Positions 31,181 to 41,758 are shown, counted from the stretch's first letter. The stretch: 64,000 nt of DNA from Paralithodes platypus (GCA_032716605.1 JAVRFV010002373.1:690052-754051); one strand, 5' to 3'. A program made the numbers and translations. The notes: a model not told the origin generated them from the letters alone.

Positions 31181-34062
31181 AGGCACTCCCAAGCTCCCTG
31201 CCAGTAGTGGAGGTACTGGTGGGGGGGAAAGGGGCAAGAGCCCTTGTGGATACTGGCTGTTCGACCACTGTGTTGGCCTCTCGTTTGGTAGGAAAGTGTG
31301 AGGGAGAGGACGCTAGGCTGGTCGGAGTCGATGGAAGAGAGATAAGGTGTGAGGGTGCCAGAGAAGTGGAGTTGACAGTGCGAGGAATCCGATTGTGGAT
31401 CAGGGCCATAGTACTTGATACAGTAATTGATGGCATTGATGTAGTGATGGGGATGAATGTAATCAGCCAACTGGGTGGCGCTACGATTGTAGATGGAAGA
31501 GTACCGGTAACGTTTGGGAAGGTACCGGTAAGCCGTTCAACTGCCGAGAGTGGAGAGACCCAATGCGCTGTGGCCATAAAGTCGGAAGGGAGGGTTGTGA
31601 AGCTGCCTGAGACTGAAGAGCTGAAAGATAAGTTCACAAAGGCAGCCGGGGTTGTTGAGCCAAAGAGAGGGGTGTCGAAGCCAGGAACCGAATGGGGGGC
31701 TGATCCATGCAAGATTGAGGATAAGGATTTTGTTGCGGTATTTGATGGTAGGAAGTGGGTAGTCGAGTGGTTGTTGAAAGGAGAGTTGCCTGTTTTGAAG
31801 AACAAAGTTGGTTGCTATGAACATGCTATGAAAGAGGGAGTGAGAGAAGATTTTGACAAGGAGGTGAAGAGATGGATTGATGAGGGCATTCTGCTGCCAT
31901 GGGGGGAGGAAGTGGGGAGTGGAGTGTTGCCGTTGATGGCGGTGGTTCAACCGACGAAAAACAAGGTACGGCCTGTATTGGATTTTCGTGAACTTAATAC
32001 CCACGTGATGAGTCACACAGGTGATGACGTCACGGATGTGTGCGGCGAGACACTCAGGGAGTGGAGGCAGATGGGTGGGGCCTCGACCATTGTGGATTTG
32101 AAGTCCGCTTATTTACAAATTCATGTGACAGCGAAGCTCTGGAAGTACCAGCTGGTGAGATACAAGGGGAAGACGTATTGCTTGACGAGGTTGGGTTTCG
32201 GGTTGAATTCGGCTCCAAGAATTATGGCGAGGATACTCAAGACAGTGCTGGGGAAAACGCATAAGATGAAGGCTGCCACAAATTCATACATTGACGATAT
32301 ACTAGTGGATGAGACTGTGGTGACGGCAGCCGAGGTTGTAGAGCACTTGGCTAGGTTTGGATTGGCCACAAAGGAGCCGCAGCCATTGGAAGGGGGTGCG
32401 GCGTTGGGCTTGAGATTAGAGAGAGATAGAACAGGCGAGCTAGTATTCCAGAGAGGTAATGAGGTTCCGGAAATTAGGGAGAACTGGAGTAGGAGAGAGC
32501 TATTCTCAGCTTGTGGAAGGCTGGTGGGCCACTATCCCATTGCAGGATGGCTGCGGGTAGCATGTAGTTACGTTAAGAGGAGAGCGGAAGGTGCAAGATG
32601 GGAAGACAAGGTCGGAAAAGAGACAGTCACGATGATGCAAGATGTCATAGAAAGAGTGAGACGCGAAGACCCAGTGAGAGGAAGATGGTACACTCCGAAG
32701 TCGGAGAAGGGGGTCGTATGGTGTGACGCAAGTAGTATAGCGACAGGCGTGACATTGGAGATAGGTAATGTAGAAGTTGAGGATGCTGCGTGGTTGAGGA
32801 AGAAGCACGACTACAGTCATATCAACGTGGCCGAGTTGGACGCGGTATTGAAAGGTATCAATTTGGCCTTGAAGTGGGGTTTGCAAGAGATCGAGGTTCG
32901 AACGGATTCTGCTACAGTGTTTGGTTGGCTGAAATCAGTGGTGACGGAAGAGATAAGAGTTCGAACAAAGGGAGCCTCAGAACTGATTGTGAAGCGTCGT
33001 CTGGGAATTCTGAGGGAGTTGAAAGATGTGTATAGTCTGCAGTTGTGTGTAGTTTTTGTGCCATCAGAGAAGAACAAGGCAGATGCCCTAACAAGAGTAA
33101 AGAAATCCTGGATCGGGGTGCCAGAGGAGACAAAGGAGGCGGCTATGGTGTGCTGCATGGGAGCACCAAGTGTAAAGGAGCTACATCAAATGCACCACAT
33201 GGGAGTCAACAGGACGCTGTTTATGGCAAGGAAGGTCGACCCTGCAGTCACGAGGGACAACGTTCGAGAGGTGGTGAGACGTTGTGACAGATGTCAGTCG
33301 ATCGACCCTGCACCGAATGTACATGTGTCTGGGGAGATTAGAGTCGATAATGATTGGCAAAGGTTGGTGGTTGATGTGACACACTATCGGCAGGGGTTGT
33401 ACCTATCTATGGTAGACTGCGGACCTGGGCGGGTGGCTATCTGGAGGGAATTAAGAGCAGAGAATGCGGAAGAGATTGCAGGTGTGCTGAATGAGATCTT
33501 CCTAGAGAGGGGCCCAGTTGATGAGGTGTTGATGGATAACGGTACTGCTTTTCGGTCGAAGGCTTTGAAGAACATGCTTGATAGGTGGAATGTCCGACGT
33601 TTCTTTAGAGCCGCGTATCGGCCAAGTGGGAACGGAATTGTGGAAAGACATCATCGGACAATCAAGGCGATGGCAGAGAGGGGGCAGGTAGCGCCTATGG
33701 AAGCAGTATATTGGTATAATATGTCCCCTAGGTCAGGTCAGGATGAGAGAACTGTACCACAAAGAGCAGTATTTCAGTATGAATGGCGACATCCATGTGC
33801 GGTGCCGATGGCCATTGGGGGGGAGGAAGGGCCTGCCTCTATCCAAATTGGGGAGGAGATTTGGGTGAAGCCCCCAAATGCAAAGTGTACATCCCAGTGG
33901 GGGAGAGGTACTGTGACGGACGTGCATTCCAGGAATAACCTCAGTGTCGACGGGATGCCACGTCATATCTTGGACGTCAGAAGAGTGGTAGAGTCTTCAA
34001 CTGATGATGAGGTGGGGGATGACGAGCAAGAAGAGGTAGAAGAAAACGAAGTGGTACCATGA
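31129..34062 (+). CDS. pol: Pol polyprotein of the nested LTR retrotransposon
   Basis: Open without interruption to TGA at 34062 and reached from gag by -1 frameshift. The open frame extends back to about 31078. Aspartic protease: ALVDTGCSTTV (about 31240). RT: VRPVLDFRELN, IVDLKSAYLQIHV, LGFGLNSAPRI, and catalytic YIDD at 32287-32298. RNase H: VVWCDASS, NVAELDA and RTDSATV, with DALTR. Integrase: zinc-binding H...C-x2-C (CDRCQS) and catalytic residues in VVDVTH, LMDNGTAF and GIVERHH. Length is normal for a gypsy-type Pol. All key residues seem present, so the copy may be active or only recently silenced. Confidence 0.92.
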   Translation, partial: KRSRGSCCTGSYPFSRVKALPSSLPVVEVLVGGKGARALVDTGCSTTVLASRLVGKCEGEDARLVGVDGREIRCEGAREVELTVRGIRLWIRAIVLDTVIDGIDVVMGMNVISQLGGATIVDGRVPVTFGKVPVSRSTAESGETQCAVAIKSEGRVVKLPETEELKDKFTKAAGVVEPKRGVSKPGTEWGADPCKIEDKDFVAVFDGRKWVVEWLLKGELPVLKNKVGCYEHAMKEGVREDFDKEVKRWIDEGILLPWGEEVGSGVLPLMAVVQPTKNKVRPVLDFRELNTHVMSHTGDDVTDVCGETLREWRQMGGASTIVDLKSAYLQIHVTAKLWKYQLVRYKGKTYCLTRLGFGLNSAPRIMARILKTVLGKTHKMKAATNSYIDDILVDETVVTAAEVVEHLARFGLATKEPQPLEGGAALGLRLERDRTGELVFQRGNEVPEIRENWSRRELFSACGRLVGHYPIAGWLRVACSYVKRRAEGARWEDKVGKETVTMMQDVIERVRREDPVRGRWYTPKSEKGVVWCDASSIATGVTLEIGNVEVEDAAWLRKKHDYSHINVAELDAVLKGINLALKWGLQEIEVRTDSATVFGWLKSVVTEEIRVRTKGASELIVKRRLGILRELKDVYSLQLCVVFVPSEKNKADALTRVKKSWIGVPEETKEAAMVCCMGAPSVKELHQMHHMGVNRTLFMARKVDPAVTRDNVREVVRRCDRCQSIDPAPNVHVSGEIRVDNDWQRLVVDVTHYRQGLYLSMVDCGPGRVAIWRELRAENAEEIAGVLNEIFLERGPVDEVLMDNGTAFRSKALKNMLDRWNVRRFFRAAYRPSGNGIVERHHRTIKAMAERGQVAPMEAVYWYNMSPRSGQDERTVPQRAVFQYEWRHPCAVPMAIGGEEGPASIQIGEEIWVKPPNAKCTSQWGRGTVTDVHSRNNLSVDGMPRHILDVRRVVESSTDDEVGDDEQEEVEENEVVP

Positions 34063-34269
34063 CGGTCGCAGAGAGAGAGGCGACGGCCAGGGTGGATGGG
34101 AAATTATGAGACGGGAAGTGATTGTGAAATGGAGTAGGTGGGATAAAGGGACTGCGCGATGTCCAACGTACCTTAGTAGTACTAGGGCGGTATGCCAATA
34201 GGTACGGTGGAAAACTACTATAATTTGTTGTTTTTTTTTTGTTAGATTGATCTTGAGATCAGGGGGGCG

Positions 34270-34661
34270 TGTGGTGTAATTCGATTTACGTTGGGTAGAT
34301 TTTATTTACGTTGGGTAGGTTAGTTAGTTTTAGGCACATTGGGCGAACGAAGGGGGGTCGAGAGTAAACACGCGTGTGAGGATGGGGGTGCAGAGGTCGC
34401 AGGGAGCTCCCGTCGTATTTACCGAGTGTAGTGTTGCTGTGGTAGGTGAATAGAGTCAGTCGAGGTCGGTGGTTCGTGTGGTCATCACCGTAGCTGTAGG
34501 TTAGGTCGGATTGTGGTTTGAGGTCGCAGTTTCTGGAGCGTTGACAACGTTGGATGGGGAACTGCTTGGCCTAGGCCTAGGCTAGCCTATACTGTACAGC
34601 GCCGCACTAGGATATTCTCACCGTGAGGTAAGGGTGCTAACGTTTTTGTATTTCAACCACA
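34270..34661 (+). repeat. 3' LTR (392 bp)
   Basis: Same length as the 5' LTR and about five substitutions from it by eye. Preceded by ATCAGGGGGGCG (34257-34269 region), a plausible polypurine tract. Confidence 0.95.
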
Positions 34662-34666
34662 GGGGG

Positions 34667-35315
34667 TTAATGGTGTCATTGGGCGAAATTTATGTATGGT
34701 TTTACGCGATGGAGGGGAAATAGATTTAGGAGAAGAAAGTAGGTTTTTAGAGTCAGGAGGGACAGGTGAGGGATTACAGAAAGGGGTTTTAGGGCGAAGA
34801 CTGGGGGTGATAGGTAAAGCGGGGGGTATGTTGGTGAGTTTTGGTGGAGATGGGGGAAGGCTAGAGGAGGTATGGCTGGTTAATGGTGACTGGTCAGAAA
34901 GGGGTTGCTGAGGTGAAGTGAGGGCAGAGAGAGAGGGAGAGGTTTGAGTTTGGAGAGAGGGAAAGGACGGAGGTTTGAGCTTAGGGATGCGGGAAGGGGT
35001 GAAATAGGGTAGAAGAGGGGGGTGGCTGACAGGAGGTAAAGGAGAAGAGGGGGAGGTTTGAGTTTGGGTAGAGAGGATAGGAGGAGGTGGAGGAGGTTGG
35101 TGTTTAGGGAGGTGAGAAGGGGTGAACTGTGTGAGGCGAGTGGGGAGGGCGACAGGAGGCTGAGGAACAGGAGAGTTAAAGGCAGGCAAAGGAGAAATGA
35201 GGGGGGGGTGTGAAAGGAGGCTAAGGAGGAGGTACGGAATGGGTGAGGGGGTCAGGTCTGGGAAGAAGGGAGGTTTGAGGGTGAAGATTTGAAACAGGGG
35301 TAGTACATTTAACAT
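34667..35315 (-). other. Proline-rich region downstream of gypsy pol
   Basis: The minus strand is open for about 220 codons of very Pro/Ser/Leu-rich sequence with recurring PPFFP, LPTRL and SPSS motifs, running into the nested element's LTR. It follows pol's GPF-containing tail and could be a third ORF or a low-complexity spacer. No domain is recognised. Confidence 0.4.
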
Positions 35316-35553
35316 CCTGGTCTGGTTCAGCGACTAAAGTTACATTTTTGTTAAGAGGTTGGAACCTTCTGACAAATCTATTCCTATAAGTGCGAGATTC
35401 CCTGTGATAGTTAATTATGACCTGGAAACAGTTAGGAATTTTGAGGACCTCAAATGGACCCTTGTACCGTGGCTTCAGTTTGGAGGGTACAGGCAAGATG
35501 ACTACCATTACCAGGTCGCCTACTCGGTGAGGGTTGTTTTTTGGGGACTTCAC
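35221..35553 (-). CDS. pol: Gypsy Pol C-terminal tail (GPF module), frameshifted
   Basis: Minus-strand frame containing HRVGDLVMV and KPRYKGPFEVLKI, the GPY/F-type module that follows integrase in Ty3/gypsy elements. It should be the direct continuation of the pol ORF. The join falls in a run of six A residues on the coding strand (35537-35542), so a one-base length change there explains the break. The tail then becomes Thr/Pro-rich. Confidence 0.75.
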   Translation of the reverse strand: MKSPKNNPHRVGDLVMVVILPVPSKLKPRYKGPFEVLKIPNCFQVIINYHRESRTYRNRFVRRFQPLNKNVTLVAEPDQDVKCTTPVSNLHPQTSLLPRPDPLTHSVPPP

Positions 35554-38500
35554 CAGGCTGGAGATCTTGCGTGAATTGGAGCTGACGTAGGCGGTTTCTA
35601 AGATGGACGAGGTTGGTGTTTAGACCTGGCGAGGGCTCAGCAGGGGCAGCTAGGTGACGTAGAGGTATTAGGAGAGGTGGGCTTCCAAAAACCATCTCGT
35701 GAGGGGTGATCCCGTTGTCTCTGGGGCAGGTGTTTATTCCCCATTGTATGATGCGAACTTGGCTTGTCCAGTCCGAGGAGTTCATCTGTTGCAGGCGGGT
35801 CCGGATTTGATTGGCGATGGTTCGATGGGAACGCTCGCATATGGAGTTCCCTTTTGGCCAGTAAGGTGAAGAATGGCTAATGTGGAACCCGAATATTTCT
35901 GAGATCTGTGTCCAAATTTGTCCGGTAAATTCAGGGGCATTGTCGGAGTGGATTGCCCGAGGCAATCCAAAATATGGAAACACATGTTGTAATAATGCCT
36001 CTGTTACGGCCATAGCTGTGTGTTCTCGGGCAGGGCAAGCGATGACGTATTTGGAGTACGTATCCACAAAGGTGATGATGTAGCGGTATCCCCTGTCATT
36101 TTGCAGAGGCCCCATGACGTCAACTGCCAGAAGTTGCCAAGGTTTAGAAGCGATGAGTTTGCCGGAGGGTCCTGGAGTGCGTGTTTGATCTTTTCCCAGG
36201 GTGCAGGCGCGGCAGGCTTCGGTGATCTGTTTGTCAGTGGTGTATGGGCGAGGAGTCCAGTAGGTGTCCTTGAAGGTGTTCACCAATTTCTTCTGTCCTA
36301 GGTGGATCCCGTTGTTGGTGTGCAGGGAAGACATCATTTGCTCTGCATCTTCGGGGCCTAGTACAATCTGACCTTCGGGTGTGAAGAGTACGTCTCCCCT
36401 TCTTTGCAAGAGGCCAAATAGTCGGTTGGAGATCCAATTAGGTTTTTCATTCCAGAGGTACGCCTGTATGAGAGGGGGAGTGGTGGTAGGTGGGGGTCGT
36501 GGGTCTTGAATGGCTTTGAGTTGTTCTGGTGCAAGAGGTAGCCGGGATAGGGCGTCTGCATTGGTGTGGAGTTTTCCCGGCCGATAGGAGATTTCAAAGT
36601 CGAATTCCTCCAGTGACTCTCGCCAACGGACTGTCAGGGCGTTTTTAGTGTCTGATCTTCTGAGCCATTGTAGGGCTTGGTGGTCCATGATGATGGTGAT
36701 TTTGACGCCCGCTAGGTAGGCCCGGAAGTGTTGGAGGGCCCAAACGATGCCTAAGCATTCTCTCTTGGTTACGGGGTAGTTGGTCTCTGCAGGGGTTAAG
36801 GTCCGGCTGGCACAAGCAATGATGTGCTTGCGTCCTTCTCGATTTTGGGAGAGGACTGCACCGACGCCGAGGAGGGACACGTCAGTGTAGTAGAGTCGGA
36901 ATGGAAGTTGGTAGTCCGAAAAAGAGACGACAGGGGCAGACACGAGCAGGTCCTTGAGGGAGTTGAAGGCTTGGATGCGGTCGGGGATCCACACAAAAGG
37001 TTCTTCTTTCCGGGTTAAGTCGTGCAGGGGTCTGGCAATTGTAGCAAAATTCTTCACGAATCTCCGATAGTAAGATGCTAACCCCAGAAAAGCCCTCACT
37101 CCTTTCACTGACTTCGGGGGTTGGATCTCTTGGATGGCTTGTAGTTTTTTTGGGTCGGGGGCGAGTCCTTCTTCGGATACCAGATGTCCTAGGAATTGTA
37201 CCTGATGTCGAGCCATGGTACATTTGGTGGGTTTCAGTTTCAATCCGGCTTGCCGGATCCTCTGGAAAACTTGGCAGAGGCGCTGGAGGTGTTCTGCCCA
37301 GGTGCGGCCAAACATGATGATGTCGTCTAAGTAGGCCAAACAGGTTTCCCAAGTTAATCCCTGAAGTACGGATTCCATCAGCCGGGAGAAGGTGGCGGGA
37401 CCGTTACACAATCCGAACGGTAGTACAGAGAACTCGTATAACTTTCCTTGACTGGTGGAAAAAGCCGTCTTTTCTTGGTCTGCGGGGGCCATGGGGACTT
37501 GCCAATACCCTGATTGCAGGTCCAGAGTGGAGAACCATCTGGCCCCTAGTAGGGAATCTAGGAAGTCGTCGATGCGGGGCAGAGGGGTGGCATCCTTGAT
37601 GGTGACATCGCTGAGTTGTCGATAGTCGATGCAGAAACGAGAGGACCCATCCTTCTTCTTGACCAGTACCACTGGGGAGGACCAAGGGCTAGTTGAGGGG
37701 TTGACGATGACTGCTTCTAGCATTTCTGAAACTTGTTTCTGTTCTTCTTGGCGCTGAAGGGGGTTCTTTCTTCGTATAGCTTGTCTCACTGGGGGTCCGA
37801 CAGTATGTATGTGATGTTCTAGTACATGGGTGTGGCCTACATCTTGGGAGTTGGTGGCGAAGATGTCCTGGTATTCTGTCATTAACTGACACAGATCGTC
37901 CTTTTGCTGAGGAGTGAGGTGAGCAGGAATTTCCGGGAGTGATGGAGTTGATGAAGGAATGGTGGTGGTGGTAGGTGAGGGCTGGTCATCGTAGGTCTCC
38001 AGTTCTCCAATGGTGAGGCCCCTGGGTAAGGTGATAGGGTGGTCGGAGATGTTGGCTATACGTACTGCGTTTTGTTTTAAGATGGCAGGTGCAGTGAGGC
38101 AATCCCTGTCAAAAGGGCTCTGAAGAGAAGGAGTGTGAATGAGTTCTCCTGTCAGGGTTGGATGGATGGATACCCAATGTTCATGATGTGGCAGCAAAGT
38201 GATGGGTTGAGTGGTGATGGCCGCTGCAACACAGATGGCTTTCAAAGGTTGAGGGGGGTTGTGGAGCGGTGTTGTAGTCTTCAGAGTGGTGAGTCCTGGG
38301 TGGTCGGTTGAAAATAGCAATCTTCGTTCCACACACTGGATGGTAGTGAGAAGATCGAATCCCAGGTATCCGTCGTAAGTGGTCTCTTGGGAGGGAAATA
38401 CCATGAAAGCGTGGTGATGGCCGTGGTTGGGTTGAGGGGTGGCCACATATAGTGGTGCAGTGATGCCAGTACTTGGAATGAGGTTGTCGTTGGCATCAAT

Positions 38501-38836
38501 AAGGGTGGTGGAAGAGCGTTGAAGAGGTCCAAAAGTGTTGTGATGTCTCTGGTGAAATGAGGAAAAAATACATGATTTTGAGGCTCCGGTGTCGACGAGT
38601 AGTCGAGATTTGACTCCTTGGATGGTGAGGTGGGTGTAAATGGGAGGTTTCATCATAGTAGAGCTATCCTTATCTCGAGCCCCCGCCAGTCTCCAAGTTG
38701 GTGGGCGGGGCGGTCTAAAAACCCGGTCGGATGACTTCCGGCTCGACTGTGCTGTGGTCGTCCGAGTCACCAACCTCTGCAGCTTCCTCGCCGTGGTCAT
38801 CAGCTCCTGCAGTGCCGTCCTCCAGGATTGTGGCAA
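35450..38836 (-). CDS. pol: Pol polyprotein of the long-LTR gypsy element
   Basis: A 1128-codon minus-strand ORF. Protease: LLVDTGASKSC (residues about 80-90). RT (about 380-560): RFCIDYRQLSD, STLDLQSGYWQVPM, LPFGLCNGPATF and catalytic YLDD at 502-505. RNase H (about 660-780): YTDVS, RECLGIVW and MDHQALQWL, with NADALSR. Integrase: IHLGQKK...CRAC zinc region and the catalytic triad in AVDVMGPL, HSDNAPEF and SICERSHR. It acts in reverse transcription and integration of the element. The only visible damage is the A6-run frameshift before the GPF tail. TDVS replaces the usual TDAS, while the catalytic Asp is kept. Confidence 0.93.
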   Translation of the reverse strand: MPQSWRTALQELMTTARKLQRLVTRTTTAQSSRKSSDRVFRPPRPPTWRLAGARDKDSSTMMKPPIYTHLTIQGVKSRLLVDTGASKSCIFSSFHQRHHNTFGPLQRSSTTLIDANDNLIPSTGITAPLYVATPQPNHGHHHAFMVFPSQETTYDGYLGFDLLTTIQCVERRLLFSTDHPGLTTLKTTTPLHNPPQPLKAICVAAAITTQPITLLPHHEHWVSIHPTLTGELIHTPSLQSPFDRDCLTAPAILKQNAVRIANISDHPITLPRGLTIGELETYDDQPSPTTTTIPSSTPSLPEIPAHLTPQQKDDLCQLMTEYQDIFATNSQDVGHTHVLEHHIHTVGPPVRQAIRRKNPLQRQEEQKQVSEMLEAVIVNPSTSPWSSPVVLVKKKDGSSRFCIDYRQLSDVTIKDATPLPRIDDFLDSLLGARWFSTLDLQSGYWQVPMAPADQEKTAFSTSQGKLYEFSVLPFGLCNGPATFSRLMESVLQGLTWETCLAYLDDIIMFGRTWAEHLQRLCQVFQRIRQAGLKLKPTKCTMARHQVQFLGHLVSEEGLAPDPKKLQAIQEIQPPKSVKGVRAFLGLASYYRRFVKNFATIARPLHDLTRKEEPFVWIPDRIQAFNSLKDLLVSAPVVSFSDYQLPFRLYYTDVSLLGVGAVLSQNREGRKHIIACASRTLTPAETNYPVTKRECLGIVWALQHFRAYLAGVKITIIMDHQALQWLRRSDTKNALTVRWRESLEEFDFEISYRPGKLHTNADALSRLPLAPEQLKAIQDPRPPPTTTPPLIQAYLWNEKPNWISNRLFGLLQRRGDVLFTPEGQIVLGPEDAEQMMSSLHTNNGIHLGQKKLVNTFKDTYWTPRPYTTDKQITEACRACTLGKDQTRTPGPSGKLIASKPWQLLAVDVMGPLQNDRGYRYIITFVDTYSKYVIACPAREHTAMAVTEALLQHVFPYFGLPRAIHSDNAPEFTGQIWTQISEIFGFHISHSSPYWPKGNSICERSHRTIANQIRTRLQQMNSSDWTSQVRIIQWGINTCPRDNGITPHEMVFGSPPLLIPLRHLAAPAEPSPGLNTNLVHLRNRLRQLQFTQDLQPGEVPKKQPSPSRRPGNGSHLACTLQTEATVQGSI

Positions 38837-38923
38837 CTCGTCTGGATGGTTTCAACCAGGGAATCTGTCCCCAGAATAAAGGAATCCTTGAGCGCTTGGC
38901 CAACAATTCGGAGAAGGAACGTT

Positions 38924-39595
38924 TCAGCCCGTTGATAGGGCACTGGGATCCGCAGGGCTTCCAATCTCCAGGCTTGATCCTGGCCCACTCTTCTGGTTTA
39001 TCCGGGCTGCGGTTGGGGTAGAAAATTGGTCCGGAAGGAGCTCCTTGGGGTTTAGTCGGAGCTCTGTTGATGCTGGCGATTTTCCCTTGCTCCCGGGACT
39101 TCTGCAGGGCAGAAGGCGGCGTATGACAGGGAGATCCGCGTCATATCCGGCCGGTTCTGTAATGGCGAAGTGGTCCCGGACTGCAATAGGGAGGATCCTC
39201 ATGAGGGTACGTCGGACGTTTTCTTTCTTCTCCGCAGCTGTAGCCGTCGTAAAAGCGGTGGAAGCCAGCCTGTTGAGCTTGCTGATGGTGGCGTCGAGGT
39301 CCCCATCGTATGTGATAGCGTGGAACTGCTGGTCAGCTATTACGGTACCTAAGACGGGGCTAATGGCAGCTTTAGTATAGGTCTCAAACTGTTCCCAGGT
39401 CATCCCCGGGTTCTCTTTCACATAACTGGAAACTAGGGCCATGTATCGCCCTAGCTTCATTACTACTGTATGAATTTTAGGGGCCACTTCATTTTTAAAT
39501 ATGATGTCAAGAACTGGCTTGACGACCTCTAAATAGGTGGCTATGTCATTTTCCTCCGGTTTGAAAGGAATAATATCCAGTGCTCTCCCCGTCAT
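38924..39595 (-). CDS. gag: Gag-like ORF of the gypsy element
   Basis: 223 codons from the ATG at 39595, about 80 nt downstream of the primer binding site, to TGA at 38924. The sequence is helical, with AIRDHF-like and AAEKKENVRRTLMRILPIAV segments reminiscent of Ty3-type capsid. I see no zinc knuckle in this frame. Other frames between 38700 and 38990 carry plausible coding sequence, so frameshifts between gag and pol are likely. It is assigned to gag by position rather than strong motif evidence. Confidence 0.6.
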   Translation of the reverse strand: MTGRALDIIPFKPEENDIATYLEVVKPVLDIIFKNEVAPKIHTVVMKLGRYMALVSSYVKENPGMTWEQFETYTKAAISPVLGTVIADQQFHAITYDGDLDATISKLNRLASTAFTTATAAEKKENVRRTLMRILPIAVRDHFAITEPAGYDADLPVIRRLLPCRSPGSKGKSPASTELRLNPKELLPDQFSTPTAARINQKSGPGSSLEIGSPADPSALSTG

Positions 39596-39677
39596 CCTGA
39601 CTACTTGCCCCTGTCGTGCTACTCTCAGAAATATTAAAGCAGGAAAAAAAACTGAAAGGCTACCCTCGAGAAAGAGA

Positions 39678-39691
39678 CACCGCTGCCACCA
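39678..39691 (-). promoter_or_regulatory. Primer binding site (tRNA-Leu type)
   Basis: The minus strand reads TGGTGGCAGCGGTG one base after the 5' LTR. It is complementary to CACCGCTGCCACCA, the 3' end of metazoan tRNA-Leu of the GGTAGCG...CGCTGCCA type plus CCA. Confidence 0.8.
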
Positions 39692-40450
39692 GTGTTATGC
39701 CCAGTCCAAATTGGAACGCGAGATATTCTGAGTACAATGATTAACTCTCTAACTGGAGAAGTATACCTTTAACTTTAATAAAGAGACAACACGGCAGGAG
39801 AATAATTACACAGGCGACAAGTTAACATGGGTTTTATTCACTTTACACCTGGTTCATGGAGGAGCAATATATTTAATTCTGGAACCTGAGATCATCAAAA
39901 TGGCATCAATGGTAAATAGAGCATACAAATAATAATAGGATTAACAATTATAAGGCAAGAGTCGAACAATGGGTCCGGACTCAAATTAACAATAACTCCT
40001 CGGATACAATTATAGAGTATCCAAAATAGTGGAGGCTTACCTCCAACTCAACTAGATCTCAAGCAAGATCTCAGCAAGGTAACAAGAGTGCAGTAATGGC
40101 AGATGTCGTCTGGATCATACTATGATGTCCCCGGCAATAGTGACGTTAACTGACTCTAAAGCAACAATGACCAAGTGGTTATCAACAATAAGGTGGGCTC
40201 TGAAAGGCTCACAAATGAACTGAATTCTACAGGTGTGCTAGATCTCACCTGGCAAGATTATTTATTCTAAAACTACTTGTGTGGGCAACTAGCAAGATGC
40301 GGAAGGCTGATACAACAATCGTCGGGAGCTGAGATAGAGTGAGATCTATTCGAGTTATGAACCTGACAGAATGTTAAGTGAATGAGGCTAGAAGTTATAC
40401 AAGGGAACAAGGTTACGTGTAAATAGGTGTGTATCTCATATGCTGTGGGT

Positions 40451-40458
40451 CTTATATA
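40451..40458 (-). promoter_or_regulatory. 5' LTR TATA box TATATAAG
   Basis: Same octamer and flanks as in the 3' LTR. It is the likely core promoter of the genomic RNA. Confidence 0.6.
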
Positions 40459-41421
40459 GGCGCGTCCCCTCTGACGGGCTATGGGAGACCAATAACCTGG
40501 GAATGTGCGGATATAAGGATCCCCTGATAGTTATGTCTAATGTGTCCCGGCAAGTGGGCAGATTAACGCCAATTTACGTAGAGAGAGGAAAGCCCTCTCG
40601 CAAGACGTTATTTAGTGAGAATCCCTGAAGATAACTTCAACCACTACCCTGAGACAACTCTATACCCATAAACCGTAATAAGGCACTTAAAGGAGAGCTG
40701 GAGTGAAAAGGGAGTAGATCGTAGGGAGAATCCAGCGGTCCAGGAGGGCGGCTGGGGCGTGGCACTTCTGGATGTTGGTCCGGGATTAGGCTGTACTCCT
40801 ACGTCCTTACAGCTCCTTGCTCCTCTGCGCCTACCACGGGAGGCACCCGGGTTCCTCTTGCGCTCCGCGTGAGCAGAGACTTACTAAGAGTATGCCAGAG
40901 TTCTGCTACAGGGTTTGGTGGGGGGTTACGGCGACTAGCATAATGGTCTGTATAGAGTTTCAAGCAGTCTATCCAGTGACACTATGGTTAGTCTAAGGTT
41001 TGGGACAATTAAATTACTCCCTTGCAACTCCTCTGGAACCACAAGACTAATACAGTAAATAGAGGCCAGTGAAGGTGGGGCCCAAAGTGGGTTGCACAAT
41101 CTAGTCCTCTTCCTGAAGGGGGGAACCCGACCTGGTTGTCTCTAAGTACTGCACTATCCTTATAATCCCTTGAAAGGAACAAGACAGGAATCCTTATTTA
41201 CTTGGTCTGGGCACAGCATCGAAGGCCAGGAAGGTGGGGCCCAAAGTGGGTTGCACAAGCTAGTCCTCTTCTTGAAGGGGGGAACCCGACCTGGTCGTCT
41301 CCGATCACTGCACACAGCTTCAAGTGTGAACACCAGCTATTCTGGCTGCTTTTGTCTCTGGAACCACAGACTAATACAGTAAATAGAGGCCAGTGAAAGT
41401 GGGGCCCAAAGTGGGTTGCAC

Positions 41422-41455
<34 letters not shown>

Positions 41456-41758
41456 TTTATTCAGTTAGCAATTTACAGAGTTGGTACCACATAGTACATA
41501 GTATGTTACAAATATGACATGTACCAGCCTTGCATAATTCCAACTAAGGATAGCCCAATAAGGCCGTTAGGCGTATTTCCATTGGGGTCCTTGTGGGATT
41601 AGGTTAGCTGGGGAAAAATGGGGAGGATAAAGAAATAGATACTTTAGAGAAAGTATTTCTAGGGGGTTATTTTAAGATACCTTACATCCTATAGTAAATA
41701 TCAGTAATCCGTAATCAGTAATCATTTCAGTTTGGTTTGTCTATCTCTTATGTCGCAT

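Larger units (their letters stand above)
29983..34661 (+). mobile_element. Complete LTR retrotransposon nested in the gypsy element
   Basis: 4679 bp with 392-bp LTRs at both ends, TG...CA termini and a 5-bp duplication GGGGG (29978-29982 and 34662-34666). Gag and pol are both open. The domain order protease, RT, RNase H, integrase fits Ty3/gypsy; BEL/Pao shares the order and is the alternative. The LTRs differ by about five substitutions by eye, so insertion was recent. It is the best-preserved element in the window. The 26-nt leader has no TGG-type primer binding site that I recognise. Confidence 0.93.

Noticed and set aside
31135..33287. Several ORFs antisense to or out of frame with the nested pol
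   Set aside because: Shadow frames of a gene with clear motifs on the plus strand.
36020..39380. Plus-strand ORFs across the gypsy pol and gag
   Set aside because: Shadow frames. The minus strand carries all conserved motifs.
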